A stretch of DNA of 64,000 bases from Xylogone sp. PMI_703 (Eukaryota; Ascomycota; Leotiomycetes): contig JAJTUQ010000011.1 in the NCBI GenBank assembly GCA_021399445.1, positions 558,001-622,000 of the forward strand. Direction: 5' to 3'. A program made the position numbers and the translations under genes. The notes under the pieces are model-generated. The model searched no databases, had not been told where the DNA came from, and saw only the letters and a list, made by a program, of their open reading frames with translations. Shown piece after piece: positions 23,330-34,916 of the stretch. The stretch's first letter is position 1; every line of letters starts with the position of its first letter.

Positions 23330-25242
23330 CTATACAGCATTGACGATCTTAACATAATAAATTTCCAACAGTTCGGTAAGATCCACACGTTGTAAAGTGT
23401 TTCTCATGGCCGTGGCTAGATATATCAAGACATGAACACAGAGAGTAATCAGAGAGTTCTCGTACTCTTCATCTAGTATCATATTGGGCCATTGCTGATA
23501 CATGCTCTCCATGACATTATAACGCGCCATGAGAGTAGCAATATTTGCTAATGCCGTAAGAATCGGAATACGTTTGTTGAGTTCGTCGCCTGAGGCGTTC
23601 ATCACTTGACACTATATTATTCATTAGCATTTCAATGTCGAATGAAATTTAGCTCCCACATACTCTAGTAGTCATGCAAAAGGAGACCCAAGCTGAAGCA
23701 CCGATTTTGAATTCAACAGTATCACGCATGACCTTTATAATCTCTTCAATCTTACTAAAGGATTCAAAGACTATACCAAAAGTATCATGGTCTTTTACAT
23801 CCTTCATTTGCCTTTTTACTTGATCAATATCTATGAATAATTGTTCAACTACTGCAATTACTACGTCCGTAACGCTGTTAGAGAGTCCCGAAGAGTTGAG
23901 TCGGTAAGCATAGTTCCAGGCGTTGTGATGCCATTGCCAAGTTCTAAGATCTTCACCTTGCAATTTTTCGAGTGCTCGATGCCAAAGTTGGCTCCAAGAT
24001 GAACTCCGACGATCAATGGTAATAGTTGCGACAAGTTGCGGCTCACCTTGTGGACTGCGAAAATAATCAGTATGAGAGATCATCTGTGGCTGAGGGACGA
24101 GTTCACTACTGGAACTATCGGAATCAACACTGGAAACGGCGTGTATAGGCAGGTCTGAAGTGTTGGGGGAGATCCGGGAAGGTTCAGCAAAACTGTTAGC
24201 TTTAGGTTCCGCTTCCACATCCATGATGTAACCTCCATCTCTCGCAGGGCCTTCAGGATTAATACCATTCAAACAGACATTATTGAGGTTCGTGGATTCC
24301 TCCAGATATAGCTTATGACTCTCCATACTCGGTCTTAGGATAGATGAAGTCCAAGATTCAGCATCCTGTCGTGTCATCTTGAAATGTTTCATAGCCGATT
24401 CTATCGTATCTGTTCTCCATCTTTGAACAAGCACCTCATTGTTATCAACGAGATCGTGGCTCTGATGGGATACAGCACTATGAAAAGAGTCAACTGATTC
24501 CATAGCTTCGGAGTTGCGCACGGTGGGGAGTCTCCCCGGTAAAGCGACGCCTGTAATAGAGTAATTTGGGACTGACTTCTCAACTTCTTTTGCAGCAACA
24601 GTGACTGAAGGCGTCGGTATAGCGTGATTGCTTCGCTGGACAAAATACGTTGTAGGCGGAGGGAACTGCTGGAAATTGGTGAAGACAGCTATTTCTGAGG
24701 CTTTAGACTTCAAACAACCCTGAGGCGTCAGAGTCGTTCTAGAGATCGAATCGTCCAATTGCTGTCCTATAGAGATGCCAGTCAATTTCCTTCTCGTTTT
24801 CTCTAGATCCTCCATAGCTTCCCGCGCCAATTTCTCATCTTTCGTTCCCTGAATCAAACTCGGGTTAGACACCCCCATTGCATTTAGCATATGATCTGCT
24901 TTTAAGGCGCTCAGCAGACTCAAAATCCCCATCAGACTTAGCTTCAGATCCCGCAGCCTCGCAAGCAGCTTCATGACCTCCTTCTCCTTATAGAGCCATT
25001 TCATCCGTGCCCACACACTCCCGCACGCTGTCCGAATACCGGTTATTTTTAGCATCGAGCAACGTCGAGAGAAGCTGGAGCTCTTCTGAGAAAGTCTCCA
25101 GATCGTGCGCGAGATCTTTTATATTGGCAGAAGCATTTGACAGAGCGTCAGCGACCTCGTAGAGGGTTTTGGAAATGGAGTAGACAGTCGCTGCGAGCTG
25201 GGCGACGCTGGCAATCGACCCGATGACCTCAAGGCCGGACAT
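23330..25242 (-). pseudogene. STAND/NLR-type N-terminal (Helo-like) protein, truncated and frameshifted
   Basis: From ATG 25242 the first about 65 residues (MSGLEVIGSIASVAQLAATV, then DLAHDLETFSEELQLLSTLL) match the fungal N-terminal domain of STAND proteins (PigL_N, Helo-like). At about 25000-25040 the frame changes; the second frame reads MKWLYKEKEVMKLLARL and onward for about 450 codons through a Ser-rich linker. A 52-bp GT-AG intron (23663-23612 on the minus strand) links it to a last exon ending at 23330. That exon (NEELNKR-like ELNKRIPILTALANIATLMA, then MYQQWPNMILDEEYENSLI) resembles the N-terminal segment before NACHT domains. No NACHT or repeat domain follows. Full proteins of this kind mediate allorecognition and cell death. 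This one is a remnant or a truncated helper form. Confidence 0.6.
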
Positions 25243-25992
25243 TCTTTCAACGCTGGTTCATGTCATACAATGCATCGGCAGCGACGCACAAGTGCATAGA
25301 CGCACAGGCGGCGGGACACTATAAAAGAGGATAGTTTGTGGCTTACGAAGTCACTCTGTCTATAAAATAGTAGATAATTGTGGGGGAAATACGGCGGACA
25401 AGGATAAATATTCTTCTTGGTCCAGGGGTCACTGTAGCGAACATTTACTTGCCTCGCCCAGTGGTCCCTCGCCATTGGTGCGCATGAAGTAGTCCATGTC
25501 CCTCCGGGCTGCTAGCTGGGGTGTGCTCTGTGAACAGTCTTGCACTCGGAACGTTGATCTCGTCCGGACTATCTGCTGCAGGCATGAAATTGTTCTCTCA
25601 GCAGTTTGCAAGACGGATCTTTAGCTCGAGCAACGAGACTAGGCGCCATTCTATTACCCGATTGCTAAATTTTAAAAGCGCAAGACTGGCATCCCCTCCT
25701 GTCTTGGCTTGAGCTGTAGGGACAGCCATTACCGATTTGGTAATTCAGGCCTCAATTTTAAATTTCTCCCTAGGGTTTTAAGTAGAGGTTCCAGTGATGC
25801 CCCGTTAACTGAATGTACACGCCACTCCCCGGTGATGGCATGTTGGACATGATTTATTTCCCGGAGTACTGGTATAAAAGGAAGAGAGTGGCAGCAAACG
25901 GAAAAGCGTTCTCTTTCAATCTCATCTATCCTCCTTCCAAAGCAAAAAGGAGCATCTCTGTACCAATTTAAGGGGGCCCATTACTTCCCACA
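25243..25992. other. Intergenic region; promoter of the GH39-like gene at its right end
   Basis: No gene is seen in 25243-25800. The last 150 bases carry a TATA box and a CCGGAG word (about 25862) that fits the CreA carbon-repression consensus SYGGRG. Confidence 0.5.
25873..25879 (+). promoter_or_regulatory. TATA box of the GH39-like gene
   Basis: TATAAAA lies 114 bp before the ATG at 25993, followed by a pyrimidine-rich stretch (TCTCTTTCAATCTCATC) typical of fungal transcription starts. Confidence 0.6.
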
Positions 25993-27567
25993 ATGAGTTT
26001 GCTGTTCAAAATATCGCTCCTTGCCGTTGGCGTTTCTGCGGTACCTGCTCTTCAAGCCCGTGCCGATAATACTGCCGTCGTGCATTTAGGTACCTCGACT
26101 GGAAATCCAAAGCATCTTGCTTCTGGGTTTATATATGGAATCCCTGACAATGGGGACCAGATTCCTTCTCACTTGTAAGTCCAGCTTTAACGTCACAAAG
26201 TTCTCCAGCTCCTTCTTGCAAGGCTGAACCGAGATCTAACGTACCCGCCTGAGAGTAAAGCTGGTCAGACCTTGACATCAATGGCTGTCGCACTGGCGGT
26301 GCTCAATGGGGTGCCCCGCGTCGAGGATGGGTCTGGGGCTTGAATGAATACAAAGGCCGTTTCCAGTCGTCCTTGTCCAACTACCTCGTTTGCCGCAGTC
26401 ATGGCGCTGAAGTAAGCTGGCTGAATCACGATATCTGGGGCACAGATCACACTAATTCGAGCACAATCTGGCCTGGTGACAACGGTCAGTGGGCCAGCTA
26501 CGACGCATTTGTCCATCAGCTACTAGAGGACCTCTACGCTAATAATGCCATCGACGGTTCCGTCTACGAGATCTGGAACGAGCCAGATATCAGCATTTTC
26601 TGGAAAGGCAAGGGCGGTATGCAGCAGTGGATTAACCTCTATATCCGCACCCACAAGATCATCCGCTCTGACTCTCGCTTCGATGGCCTCAAGATCGCCG
26701 GGCCGAGCCTGGCTTTCACGCCGACCCCGGGCAATCTTTGGTGGACCGAATGGCTACGACAGATTGCTGGTAATGGCACAATCCCGGACGAGTACACCTA
26801 CCATCTGGAGGGTGCCGCGAACGATGTCAAAAATGATCCATCTTATACTAACCGTAGTCTCTCAGCTCTGCTCGCAACATACCATTTGCCCCAGAGGCAA
26901 GTTAATGTAAACGAATACGCTGAGCTTTCTGAGCAGGTACCTGCGTCTTACGCATGGTGGATTGCCGGCCTGGAACGTGTTAACTCCATTGGTTTGCTCG
27001 GAAACTGGCAAGGAGGTACTGTCTTACATGATTTGTTTGCCAACCTTTTGAGTATGTTCAAGTTTTGCCTATTTCTCTGCCCTATATTTCCACCACTTGA
27101 TGGCAGCACATTGCTGATGAGGCTAAAACGCTTTTCCAGCCAAACACTCCAACCCTCAGGACTATGCTGCGACCGATTATGCACCAGCGCCTGGTTACTG
27201 GGTTTATCACTACTATGCCACGAACATGACTGGCCATCGGGTTGCAGTTGACCGCTCTGGCGATACACACCTAGATGTCTATGCCACAGTGGGTAACGAT
27301 AGGGTCCGCCTCTTGGTCGGTTCAAAGCTGGTCACTGGCACATGGTATGTGACAATTGACGACCTTGAGGCTGTCGGCTTTCCTTCATCTGGTTCACTCT
27401 CCATCGATACTTGGGGCTTTGATGGATCCAATGTTTTTGCCGCTCAGGCGCCGCCGAGCTTCCGCAACACCGTTTCGCATGGTTACTCTGGCGGCTCTGT
27501 TACATTTCCCATCTATCAGACAGACAATCATACGGCTTGGGCGTTCGAGTTCAGTGTTAGATCATGA
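25993..27567 (+). CDS. Secreted GH39-like (clan GH-A) glycosidase, three exons
   Basis: Exons are 25993-26174, 26261-27051 and 27140-27567. The introns (86 and 88 bp) have GTAAGT and GTATGT donors, and the joined frame is 466 aa with no stop. Residues 1-24 (MSLLFKISLLAVGVSAVPAL) form a signal peptide. A TIM-barrel catalytic domain follows. YEIWNEPDISIFW carries the Asn-Glu acid/base pair of clan GH-A, and RQVNVNEYAELSEQVP carries the probable nucleophile Glu. The C-terminal third (LDVYATVGNDRVRLL, then FPIYQTDNHTAWAFEF) is a beta-sandwich as in GH39-type enzymes. It probably acts outside the cell on xylo- or arabino-oligosaccharides; the exact substrate is not known. It is the left-most gene of the hemicellulase cluster and has no CBM1. 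Confidence 0.8.
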
Positions 27568-28291
27568 GGCATATAAGTTGTACTACCCCGATGTATATAA
27601 ATATACTCGCCACTACTTCAGAACTTGGAAGCAACAAACGTATGAATATTCTCCCAATATAAATATTTACAAGTTCACTTCTGGTGGCCGTTACTGTAAG
27701 TATCCGTGAATAACTGATTAACCCATCCTTTTCTGTCAGTTGCTACACCTCATACTTCTTTATTTCATTGGGATCGGCCCTTACCATTGTCTGGCCGTCT
27801 GGTTTTATCAAATATCAAATTCTTTCCCTTATTTATCAGCATCATCTTTAGGGCTAGGGCCTGTTTCGATTCGCTTGAATTGCTCCTGAACTGAAATTTA
27901 GGCGGGAGATTCAGCCAAATCGAAACAGTTACTCCTGAATTCTCCTGAATCGATCGTTTACCTTTACTAGTAAGCTCCACTTTCTGAATCTCAATTTAAG
28001 CCTGAATTGATTTTATATGAAAACGGTAAAGTCTGACTTCAATTTCTGCTCTTGTATTGTGTTGTAGAGTTGTCTAATCTAGATTACTAGATCATAAGGG
28101 TAAGGTAAATGTCTGAGAATTGTATGAATATATAAATGTTATATTAAATATAAGTCTAAGAAATGTATTTAGATTGAGCATAAAGAGTTTACTTTTATAT
28201 TCTTATAGTATACTTATATAATAATAAATCTTTATTAGACCTTCGAATTAGACACTTTGTATTAAGTGTATAAGACAAGATATATATATAA
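27568..28291. other. Intergenic, AT-rich, with one small inverted repeat
   Basis: The only structure I see is CTGTTTCGATT at 27861-27871 with its inverted copy AATCGAAACAG at 27918-27928. The left copy is preceded by GGGC, like the ends of some PIF/Harbinger-type MITEs. The right end lacks the matching GCCC, so this is at most a damaged small element. No gene. Confidence 0.45.
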
Positions 28292-28510
28292 TGTTGACTG
28301 GAAACGCAGGAATACAGAACCACTATTGCATTGATTGCTTAAAGAGTCTACAACTACAGCAGATTCTATATATACAGAGAGTTACGGTTGTACAGGCACC
28401 CTATAGTTGCCTACATTGGTAGCCTACCGTAAACCCTATCCGTAAGCCCTAGCATAGGCAGCTGTAAGAACACTGTGAAGTGGCATCCGTAAACTCCAAA
28501 TATTGCAACA
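28292..28510 (+). repeat. Solo-LTR-like repeat, family A copy 2
   Basis: 219 bp starting TGTTG and ending CAACA, a perfect 5-bp inverted end of LTR type. It aligns with the copies at 21782 and 50255 but lacks the first about 20 internal bases (GAGGTTTTGCAATGGG). No matching target duplication is seen (TATAA left, TCTCC right). Confidence 0.65.
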
Positions 28511-29209
28511 TCTCCAGATGTAGCAGAGAGATTGTCTCAAGCCGCACTCTACATACCACGTGCCAAGTATAAAGACTTATATTAAAAACAGATACAAGGA
28601 AGTAAATAGAGTGACCGGAACGCTATGAGCTCTAGTTGGGTCATCCTTCGGCGCTAAAAGCTTATTAAATGAGGGGTCTCCGTTGTGTATAAAGTGCCTG
28701 TGCGCATGAGTTTAATAACCGCTGAAAGGCGATTCGAGCGCATATATCATAGGGTAATTGAAGCCACAAAACATGGCGACTTAATGTTCTTATTGCTGCT
28801 GGTTTAAAAGCATGCTCATCTTTTCAAGTAGAGGGTAAATGTCGTCGTGGTTACACTGCGGGGTATAAACGTGGGGGCAAACTTAGTTAACTAAAAGAAC
28901 CTGTGTCAGAGATATTGCTTACGTAATTGGCGTTGGCCAATCATAGCTGTAGAAGCTAACGGTCGGTAAAAGAGAAGAGTTTTACCGGTTTACCCCTATG
29001 TATAGTACATCATCAAGACCAGCAACGAATAGAGTCTCTGTACTATACAATTTATATGTGGAGTAGCCTAACCACTGCGCCATAACCTCTGACAACCTGA
29101 GCAGCTTACCTAAGCAAGCTCTTATTCGGACCGTCTCCTCCATGGGCATAGACTCTGTGGCTATGGTATACAATATGCTTCTCGCGTATGGCGGCAATAA
29201 CAATCTTTA

Positions 29210-29215
29210 GGCTAA
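29210..29215 (+). promoter_or_regulatory. Possible XlnR-type site (GGCTAA) upstream of GH27
   Basis: GGCTAA, 240 bp before the start codon, fits the GGCTAR core bound by the fungal xylanase regulator XlnR. A single hexamer of this kind is expected about once per kilobase by chance, so the assignment is weak on its own. Confidence 0.35.
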
Positions 29216-29356
29216 TACACCGCACCATGCACACCACGGGAGGCAAACGCATCGATTCCATCAATTAGACGTTTTAACATTTATGAGGTATTGTTATTAT
29301 TATTCGTTAGCAATGTTTCCCCTTCAGCGTAGAGCATATTTACCCGAAGCAGCTGA

Positions 29357-29363
29357 TATAAAT
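29357..29363 (+). promoter_or_regulatory. TATA box of the GH27 gene
   Basis: TATAAAT lies 92 bp before the ATG at 29455. Confidence 0.5.
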
Positions 29364-29454
29364 ATGCTGTGATGAGATCGAACTGGTGCCGATATCAAAT
29401 CCAACATCGTGAACTGCTCATGACAGAAAAGCAAACCATCACAAATATGAAAAT

Positions 29455-30998
29455 ATGCGTTCCCAAATCCTTATCCAGGCTGTCGTGAGCTTTGTTTGTA
29501 TCGTTAGTGGAGCTCCGTATATCGAGAGGAGAATTTCCAACGGGGTAGGCAGAACGCCAGCTTTAGGATGGAACAGTTGGGTAAGTTGTCGAGTCCACGC
29601 CTGCATTTAAAGTTGAAGTGGCAGGCAGAGCTGATGCTGGGTAAATAAGAATGCCTTTGGCTGTTCCGGTGCTTCAGCATCATCAGCTCTTACAGCTGCT
29701 AACCAACTCGTCAATCTCGGACTTAAGCAACTCGGCTATGAGTATGTTAATATTGACGATTGCTGGTCTCAGCAGCAGCGTAATGGTTCTGGCTATCTCG
29801 TGCCTGATCTAACCAAATGGCCGAATGGCATTCCAGCAGTTGTGGACAAGATTCATGGCATGGGTCTGAAATTCGGTCTATATGGAGATGCTGGTACTAA
29901 AACCTGTGCTGGCCATCCCGGCTCACAGGGCCATGAGCAGCAGGATGCGGACTTGTTAGGAAGTTGGGGCGTAGACTATTGGAAGTACGACAACTGCTAC
30001 ACTGCCTGCAACGGAGAGAATCCAGTTCCACAGACATGTTGGATCCCACGAGATTCGGAGGCGTGGTACACCACTTTCGGAAATTACTTGAAAGCCGTCA
30101 GCCATCCAATATTGTATTCGCTATGCTCTTGGGGTCTCGACAATGTTTGGACTTGGGGTGGATCAGTAGGCAACTCTTGGAGAATGCATTCTGATATCTC
30201 TAATGAGTGGTCATCGATTGTCGCAATTGCGTCGACAGCGGCGGGAATTTCGCAGTATGCCGGCCCTGGAGGATTTAATGACTTAGATATGATGGTACGT
30301 ATTCGCCTAAGCGTGGTGGGGAGAGCTAAATCTTCTAGGAAATTGGTAACGGTGGTCTCACAGAGGCTGAGGAGCGAGCGCACTTTGGCATCTGGGCAAT
30401 AGCAAAATCACCCATCATTCTTGGAACCAACCTTGCTTCCATTCCATCCTCGTCTCTCGCTATTATTAAGAATGCAGTATGTATATGACTTGTCTCATGT
30501 TGTTCGATGCTAAAGAGATATTCATAGGACATTCTCTCCATTAACCAAGATTCTCTTGGCAAAGCTGCCAGCTACTTCGTCCCTTCCGGTGCTTCCCCTC
30601 CTGTGTCCGGCCGCCTCTACCCGTACTGGGCTGGCCCACTCAGCGATGGTGTCGTGATTGGGATCGTAGCTGCAGACGATGCCGGTAGTTTCAATGTTAA
30701 GTTCGCCGATGTGCCGGGGTTAGAGCAGGGAACATACGGTTGGAAGGAGCTATATAGCGGCACTTCAGGTTCGGGTACCGGCATATCAGTAACCCTAGGA
30801 ACACACGACATGGCTATCTATAAGGTTACGAAATCGGGTACAGCGCCCGCAACTACCACGTCAGCACCAACAGGTATGCCTGCCGGTGTAGCCCAAAGAT
30901 ATGGACAATGTGGTGGCAGCGGCTGGACGGGGCCAACGACTTGTGTTAGCCCGTACACGTGCCAAGTTTCGAATGAGTGGTATTCCCAGTGCCTCTAA
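29455..30998 (+). CDS. Secreted GH27 alpha-galactosidase with C-terminal CBM1, four exons
   Basis: Exons are 29455-29580, 29650-30294, 30339-30476 and 30528-30998; the three introns are 69, 44 and 51 bp. The frame joins to 459 aa. Residues 1-20 ([20 protein letters not shown]) are a signal peptide. The GH27 barrel starts at [14 protein letters not shown] and continues with [14 protein letters not shown] holds the nucleophile Asp, and SWRMHSDI holds the probable acid/base Asp. A beta-sandwich domain follows, then a Thr/Ala/Pro linker and a full CBM1 ([20 protein letters not shown], ending WYSQCL). It would release alpha-galactose from galactoglucomannan or arabinoxylan side chains while bound to cellulose. 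CBM1 on GH27 is less common than unlinked GH27. The gene looks intact. Confidence 0.93.
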
Positions 30999-31753
30999 TA
31001 GCCAAGGCCCCGTGCTACGTACGGAAGATATCTATATCTTATCTACATAAATAATTCCAAGCCATATACATGCCTTTTCCATGAGGGACGACCATAATAA
31101 TTGGATCACATCTGAACAATTCGTGAAATGCACCTCCCAAACCGTTGCACTATAGACACGATATCACCCTTGAACCGGAGCATGTGTTTATGCCATATCT
31201 CACTGGCAGAGAACTGTTGAGGCTAGTCCAAAACATTGGGCCTTAAACTTGAGAATCCTAACCTGAATCTCCAAAGCGTAATGATCCGACCGGGCATCAT
31301 TGCTAAGCTGTAATCTTACAATTAAACCACAGAACTCCCTATAACTTAGATCCACAGTCCTTCGAAAATCAAGATGTACAGTATACTGATATCGTTGTAT
31401 GGCTCAGCTTACAACTCCATGCGGCGGCCGACTCACCGTTTGGCGTCTGCGCCTCTAGTACACAGCGCATATACTATTCCAGATTTACTACATTTGTCCC
31501 CTAAATCTCGGCCATTCTCGATTCATTCTCGTGGCCGCAGGCAAAATATGTGAAATCCAATTATTCCCACAGTCTACAAACGCTAGGCTATGGAGCTCCG
31601 CTTCCGCTGCTTTTGTGAATCTGAGTGGGCACACCTAGCTAATCCCGCCACATCTCTAACACCCAGGCTTCGAACCGACCGTAACCTCTGCGGCGGTATT
31701 CTTGGCCTTTTTGATATTCGCCGCGACTCATTAGCGTAGGTTCCGTAGCACGA
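30999..31753. other. Intergenic, no gene recognised
   Basis: 3' region of the GH27 gene followed by sequence with no recognisable frame or repeat. Confidence 0.5.
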
Positions 31754-32652
31754 CTACCGCTGCGGCGTCAGCACACCCGGCCGGTAAGGCAACAGGTCGT
31801 AGCTGCCGCCAGAGTCGGTGGCTCGTCCCTGGTAGAGGAATCGCAGGTCGCACGGATCAATTGCCATTGTCTGATCGGGGTTATTTCGAACAAGGTCGCC
31901 ATGGCTAATGTCATTAGTCTAGGTCGCACCGCTATTAGCTTTACTAGTAAAAAAAAGGGACTCGCTAGAAGTTTGTTGTGTCCATGAGCCATTCAGTCCG
32001 GTCGATACATTCAGTATCAAATTCACTAATACTTCTAGAGAAGAGCGGTTGCACTGATGACCATTTAATTGCATTAATAGAATCACTTGACGTTCGATAG
32101 GAAAACGTTGTGGGTCCCGATTGATATGCGAGTACTCAGACGTCTTTTGGGAAGAAGTAGAAGAGTGTGGGTACGACGCTGGCCGACCTCATCCATTCTG
32201 GCTCATCGAGCTTATATCATCCTAGTTAGAGAAGAGATTGAAATTCATAAAGCCGTAATTAGACCCCGTGTTATAGTCCGACACATAACGAGATGTTGGC
32301 CATTATAGACAACATTGGTGAAGTCCTTTAGGGAGACCCAGCCTGATTTCGGGATCGTTAGCGGCCCGGTCGATGTTCAGTGGTATGTGCATACAGCTGT
32401 GGCGCCTGCCGAGGTGGAGCTTGCTTGCGTTGTTCCACCTCCGGTACATGGAATACATTGAGAATTGTATTCATTAGAATAGTTGCAGCAGGCGCCAGAT
32501 ACGCGAGTGGTTGGCCCAGACCACGCAGCTCCACCACCTGAACGACTAGCGTTGTACAGAAGTGTATTCTACTTACATTGACCCCACAGGGCTGATTGAG
32601 CAGATACAACCAGCGATAACGCCGCAATCAACACGGCTACATAATGAACCAT
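31754..32652 (-). pseudogene. CBM1-GH62 alpha-L-arabinofuranosidase pseudogene
   Basis: From ATG 32652 the minus strand reads a signal peptide (MVHYVAVLIAALSLVVSAQS) and LWGQC. A short GT-AG intron of about 39 bp follows, then the rest of a CBM1 ([23 protein letters not shown]), a Gly/Thr/Ser linker and VCTYH, with a stop where GH62 begins. Beyond the stop GH62 pieces are clear but in different frames: [31 protein letters not shown], then, after a large internal deletion, [33 protein letters not shown] and [13 protein letters not shown]62 enzymes remove arabinose from arabinoxylan. The deletion removes much of the beta-propeller, so the gene is dead. Its place between live hemicellulase genes shows that the cluster once had one more debranching enzyme. 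Confidence 0.85.
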
Positions 32653-33602
32653 GGTAAGAGTTTGCCGTCAACAAGCCTGGAGAACTGTACACGTCCTACA
32701 TTTTACCTCCTATATTTATATTATTACTACGGCTTCGAACTAGTTCATGTTTATGCCCGGTGGTAAAATTCCGGCGGTAAATTGGTTCTGGAAGAACACG
32801 AGACGACAGTTACAGCGGAGCGCCTGGCCTGCAAGGTTCTTCCTCATCAGACGTGCAGATCCTCAAAGCATTGATTTGCAGAGTCTCGGCTACACGTAAT
32901 AAGTATATTAGATGGTGTATTAGCGCACCTATTATCTGTGCAGATTTAGAGTTTAGCATATATCGTAAGGTCAAGAACGTCATCACATGTCTAGTGTTTT
33001 ATCATCCGAGCATTCAGCATTTCCGGGTAGAAGATTCCCTGGGTAATTGGATAGCACATTTTGCATTTCATCTCAATCACACCTTCATTTACACCATATC
33101 AAACAGCTTATTTGAACTATGGCCAAATTTTGAGAAACCGATGAAGAAGACCTCATAGTTCCCTCTTTGTTGTGCATGTGGCGGGCAAACATCCTCGAGT
33201 ACCAAGGGGAAATTTTAGCCTACGCCAACTGCGTGGGTTAACAGACCAGAGAGAAGGGCTTCTATCTAAAGTTTTAGGACTCTAAGTTGCATGGATCCTA
33301 TAAATCCTAAATACTCATCCTAAGCAACACACGGCATATATCCCGGCGGCCTTAGCTCAAACTCACAGCACGGAACATAGGCACGCATTTCAACAGCTAT
33401 ATTTTCTCTGAATTTGAATAGAAACCATGTTGAATCGAAAGGACATCGCTCTTCTAATGGCGGATTTGGTTAGCACAGATATGCTATAATTGCTCCATAC
33501 AAACAAAGTCCTAAGCGGAATGCCCTTTCTTCTTTGTTTACGCAAATACGCCCTCTTCGAATTTATACCAACGCCATCAATAATCAACAGTCCTGTCGAT
33601 GC
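32653..33602. other. Intergenic, no gene recognised
   Basis: The left end is the former promoter of the GH62 gene (TATATTTATA near 32711). A 101-codon frame at 32853-33158 matches nothing I know. Confidence 0.5.
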
Positions 33603-34686
33603 TTAAGATAGCAGGCTCACGATGGCATTATAGGCGGGCTTCGGTTGGTAGTTGCCATCGAACAGCAGGGGGTGATCGCCAGATCTCCACGAGTGCTACA
33701 ACACGTAATCAGCTTGGTTTTTTTATGCCGTTTGATATCTCTCGGTCTGCGACTTACTGCATCGCTTGTACCCCAAGTAGTAATCCCAACGCATTTTGGG
33801 ACCTGTAAGCAGGCATTGGTAACGGCAACGTAGTCATTCGGCGGCGCGTTGGTGATATCGAGCTCCGTTATAGCTACTTCGGACACGACGGCGCTCAATG
33901 CTTGAAGGGCACCGAGAGTGCCCGATGAACCGCCCGCTCCAAGATGGCTTTGCGAGCCGATGCCATCAATAGGGACTCCAGCGGCTATCCAATTTTTAAC
34001 ATGAGGCACGATGCCATTGGCAACTTTGCCATAGCTGGCACTGTCGAGGTTATAGTCGTTAATATAGAGTTTAGCGTGAGGATCGGCCTTCCGAGCAGCG
34101 TTGAAGGCAATAGAAACAAACCGGTCTCCTAGCACCCGGCTAAAGACAGAGTCGCGAAGTGAGCCGTCCTCATTGAAGATCTCGTTCACGACGTCCTATA
34201 TCAGGCTCAGCTCAAGAGCATAACATGAGGAGGGGTTACGCATACCCATGCATAGATCTTTCCAGCATATCTGCCGGCAACGGTGCTGACGTGGTTCTCA
34301 ATTACTTGAGTAAGCTCATTTGGGTCTGAGATAGCAGATACCCAGCTAGGGAGTTGCGCATGCCATAGGAGATTATGGCCACGGATGACCAGGCCGTGAG
34401 AAGTAGCGAACTGGACGAACTGGTCCGCGCCATTGAAATTAAACTTTCCCCGAGAGGGCTCTGTCGCATCCCATTTCATGCTGTTCTCCGGCGTAACGGC
34501 ACCGAAGTCAGCTATGATAGTATTGGCATCTTGAGTGTTGGCAATATCAACGGGATCGGTTATGGAACCAAAATAATGCTTCCCTTTGGCCTTGAACAGC
34601 TGGTTAATGCTTGCCAGCTGGCTCGCGAGTGGGCTGCCTGAGACTAGCGTCGCCGCTAATAGAGCTATAATTGCTGTTTGCTTCAT
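33603..34686 (-). CDS. Secreted GH10 endo-beta-1,4-xylanase, three exons
   Basis: Exons on the minus strand are 34686-34246, 34195-33758 and 33695-33603. The introns are 50 and 62 bp (GTATGC and GTAAGT donors, TATAG and TGTAG acceptors). The product is 323 aa, the normal length for a single-domain fungal GH10. Residues 1-17 ([17 protein letters not shown]) are a signal peptide. The barrel shows [49 protein letters not shown] (acid/base Glu across the first intron), [23 protein letters not shown] (nucleophile Glu), GITTWGTSD and the usual end [20 protein letters not shown]. It cuts the xylan backbone between substituents. There is no CBM. The gene is intact. Confidence 0.95.
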
Positions 34687-34773
34687 GGTAACAAATTTTA
34701 AAGGGCACTGAAAAGTTGCGAATAGATGGATGAGTGATGAACGAGTTGAGATACTTGTGACTGAGCTCGCACA

Positions 34774-34780
34774 TTTTATA
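34774..34780 (-). promoter_or_regulatory. TATA box of the GH10 gene
   Basis: TATAAAA on the minus strand, 88 bp before the GH10 start codon. Confidence 0.5.
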
Positions 34781-34910
34781 CTACACAAAATGCTACTCTT
34801 CCATAATAGCCTCAACTCTGGATAATTATCCCGTAGAACGCGGAAGTGATGTTCGAAGTAAATAGCTCAGTGCTGATCGAAGCACATTATCCGTCAGCGA
34901 CGAGAGTTGA

Positions 34911-34916
34911 GGCTAG
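34911..34916 (+). promoter_or_regulatory. Possible XlnR-type site (GGCTAG) upstream of GH10
   Basis: GGCTAG, about 225 bp before the GH10 start, fits the degenerate GGCTAR core. GGCTAC follows 17 bases later. Weak evidence alone. Confidence 0.3.

Larger units (their letters stand above)
28511..29454. other. Intergenic; promoter of the GH27 gene at its right end
   Basis: No gene recognised. A 73-codon minus-strand frame at 29203-28982 matches nothing. The last 250 bp hold a GGCTAA site and a TATA box for the alpha-galactosidase gene. Confidence 0.5.

Noticed and set aside
27861..27928. GGGCCTGTTTCGATT resembling a PIF/Harbinger MITE end
   Set aside because: Only an 11-bp inverted arm remains and the other end lacks the matching GGCCC; no 3-bp duplication can be shown.
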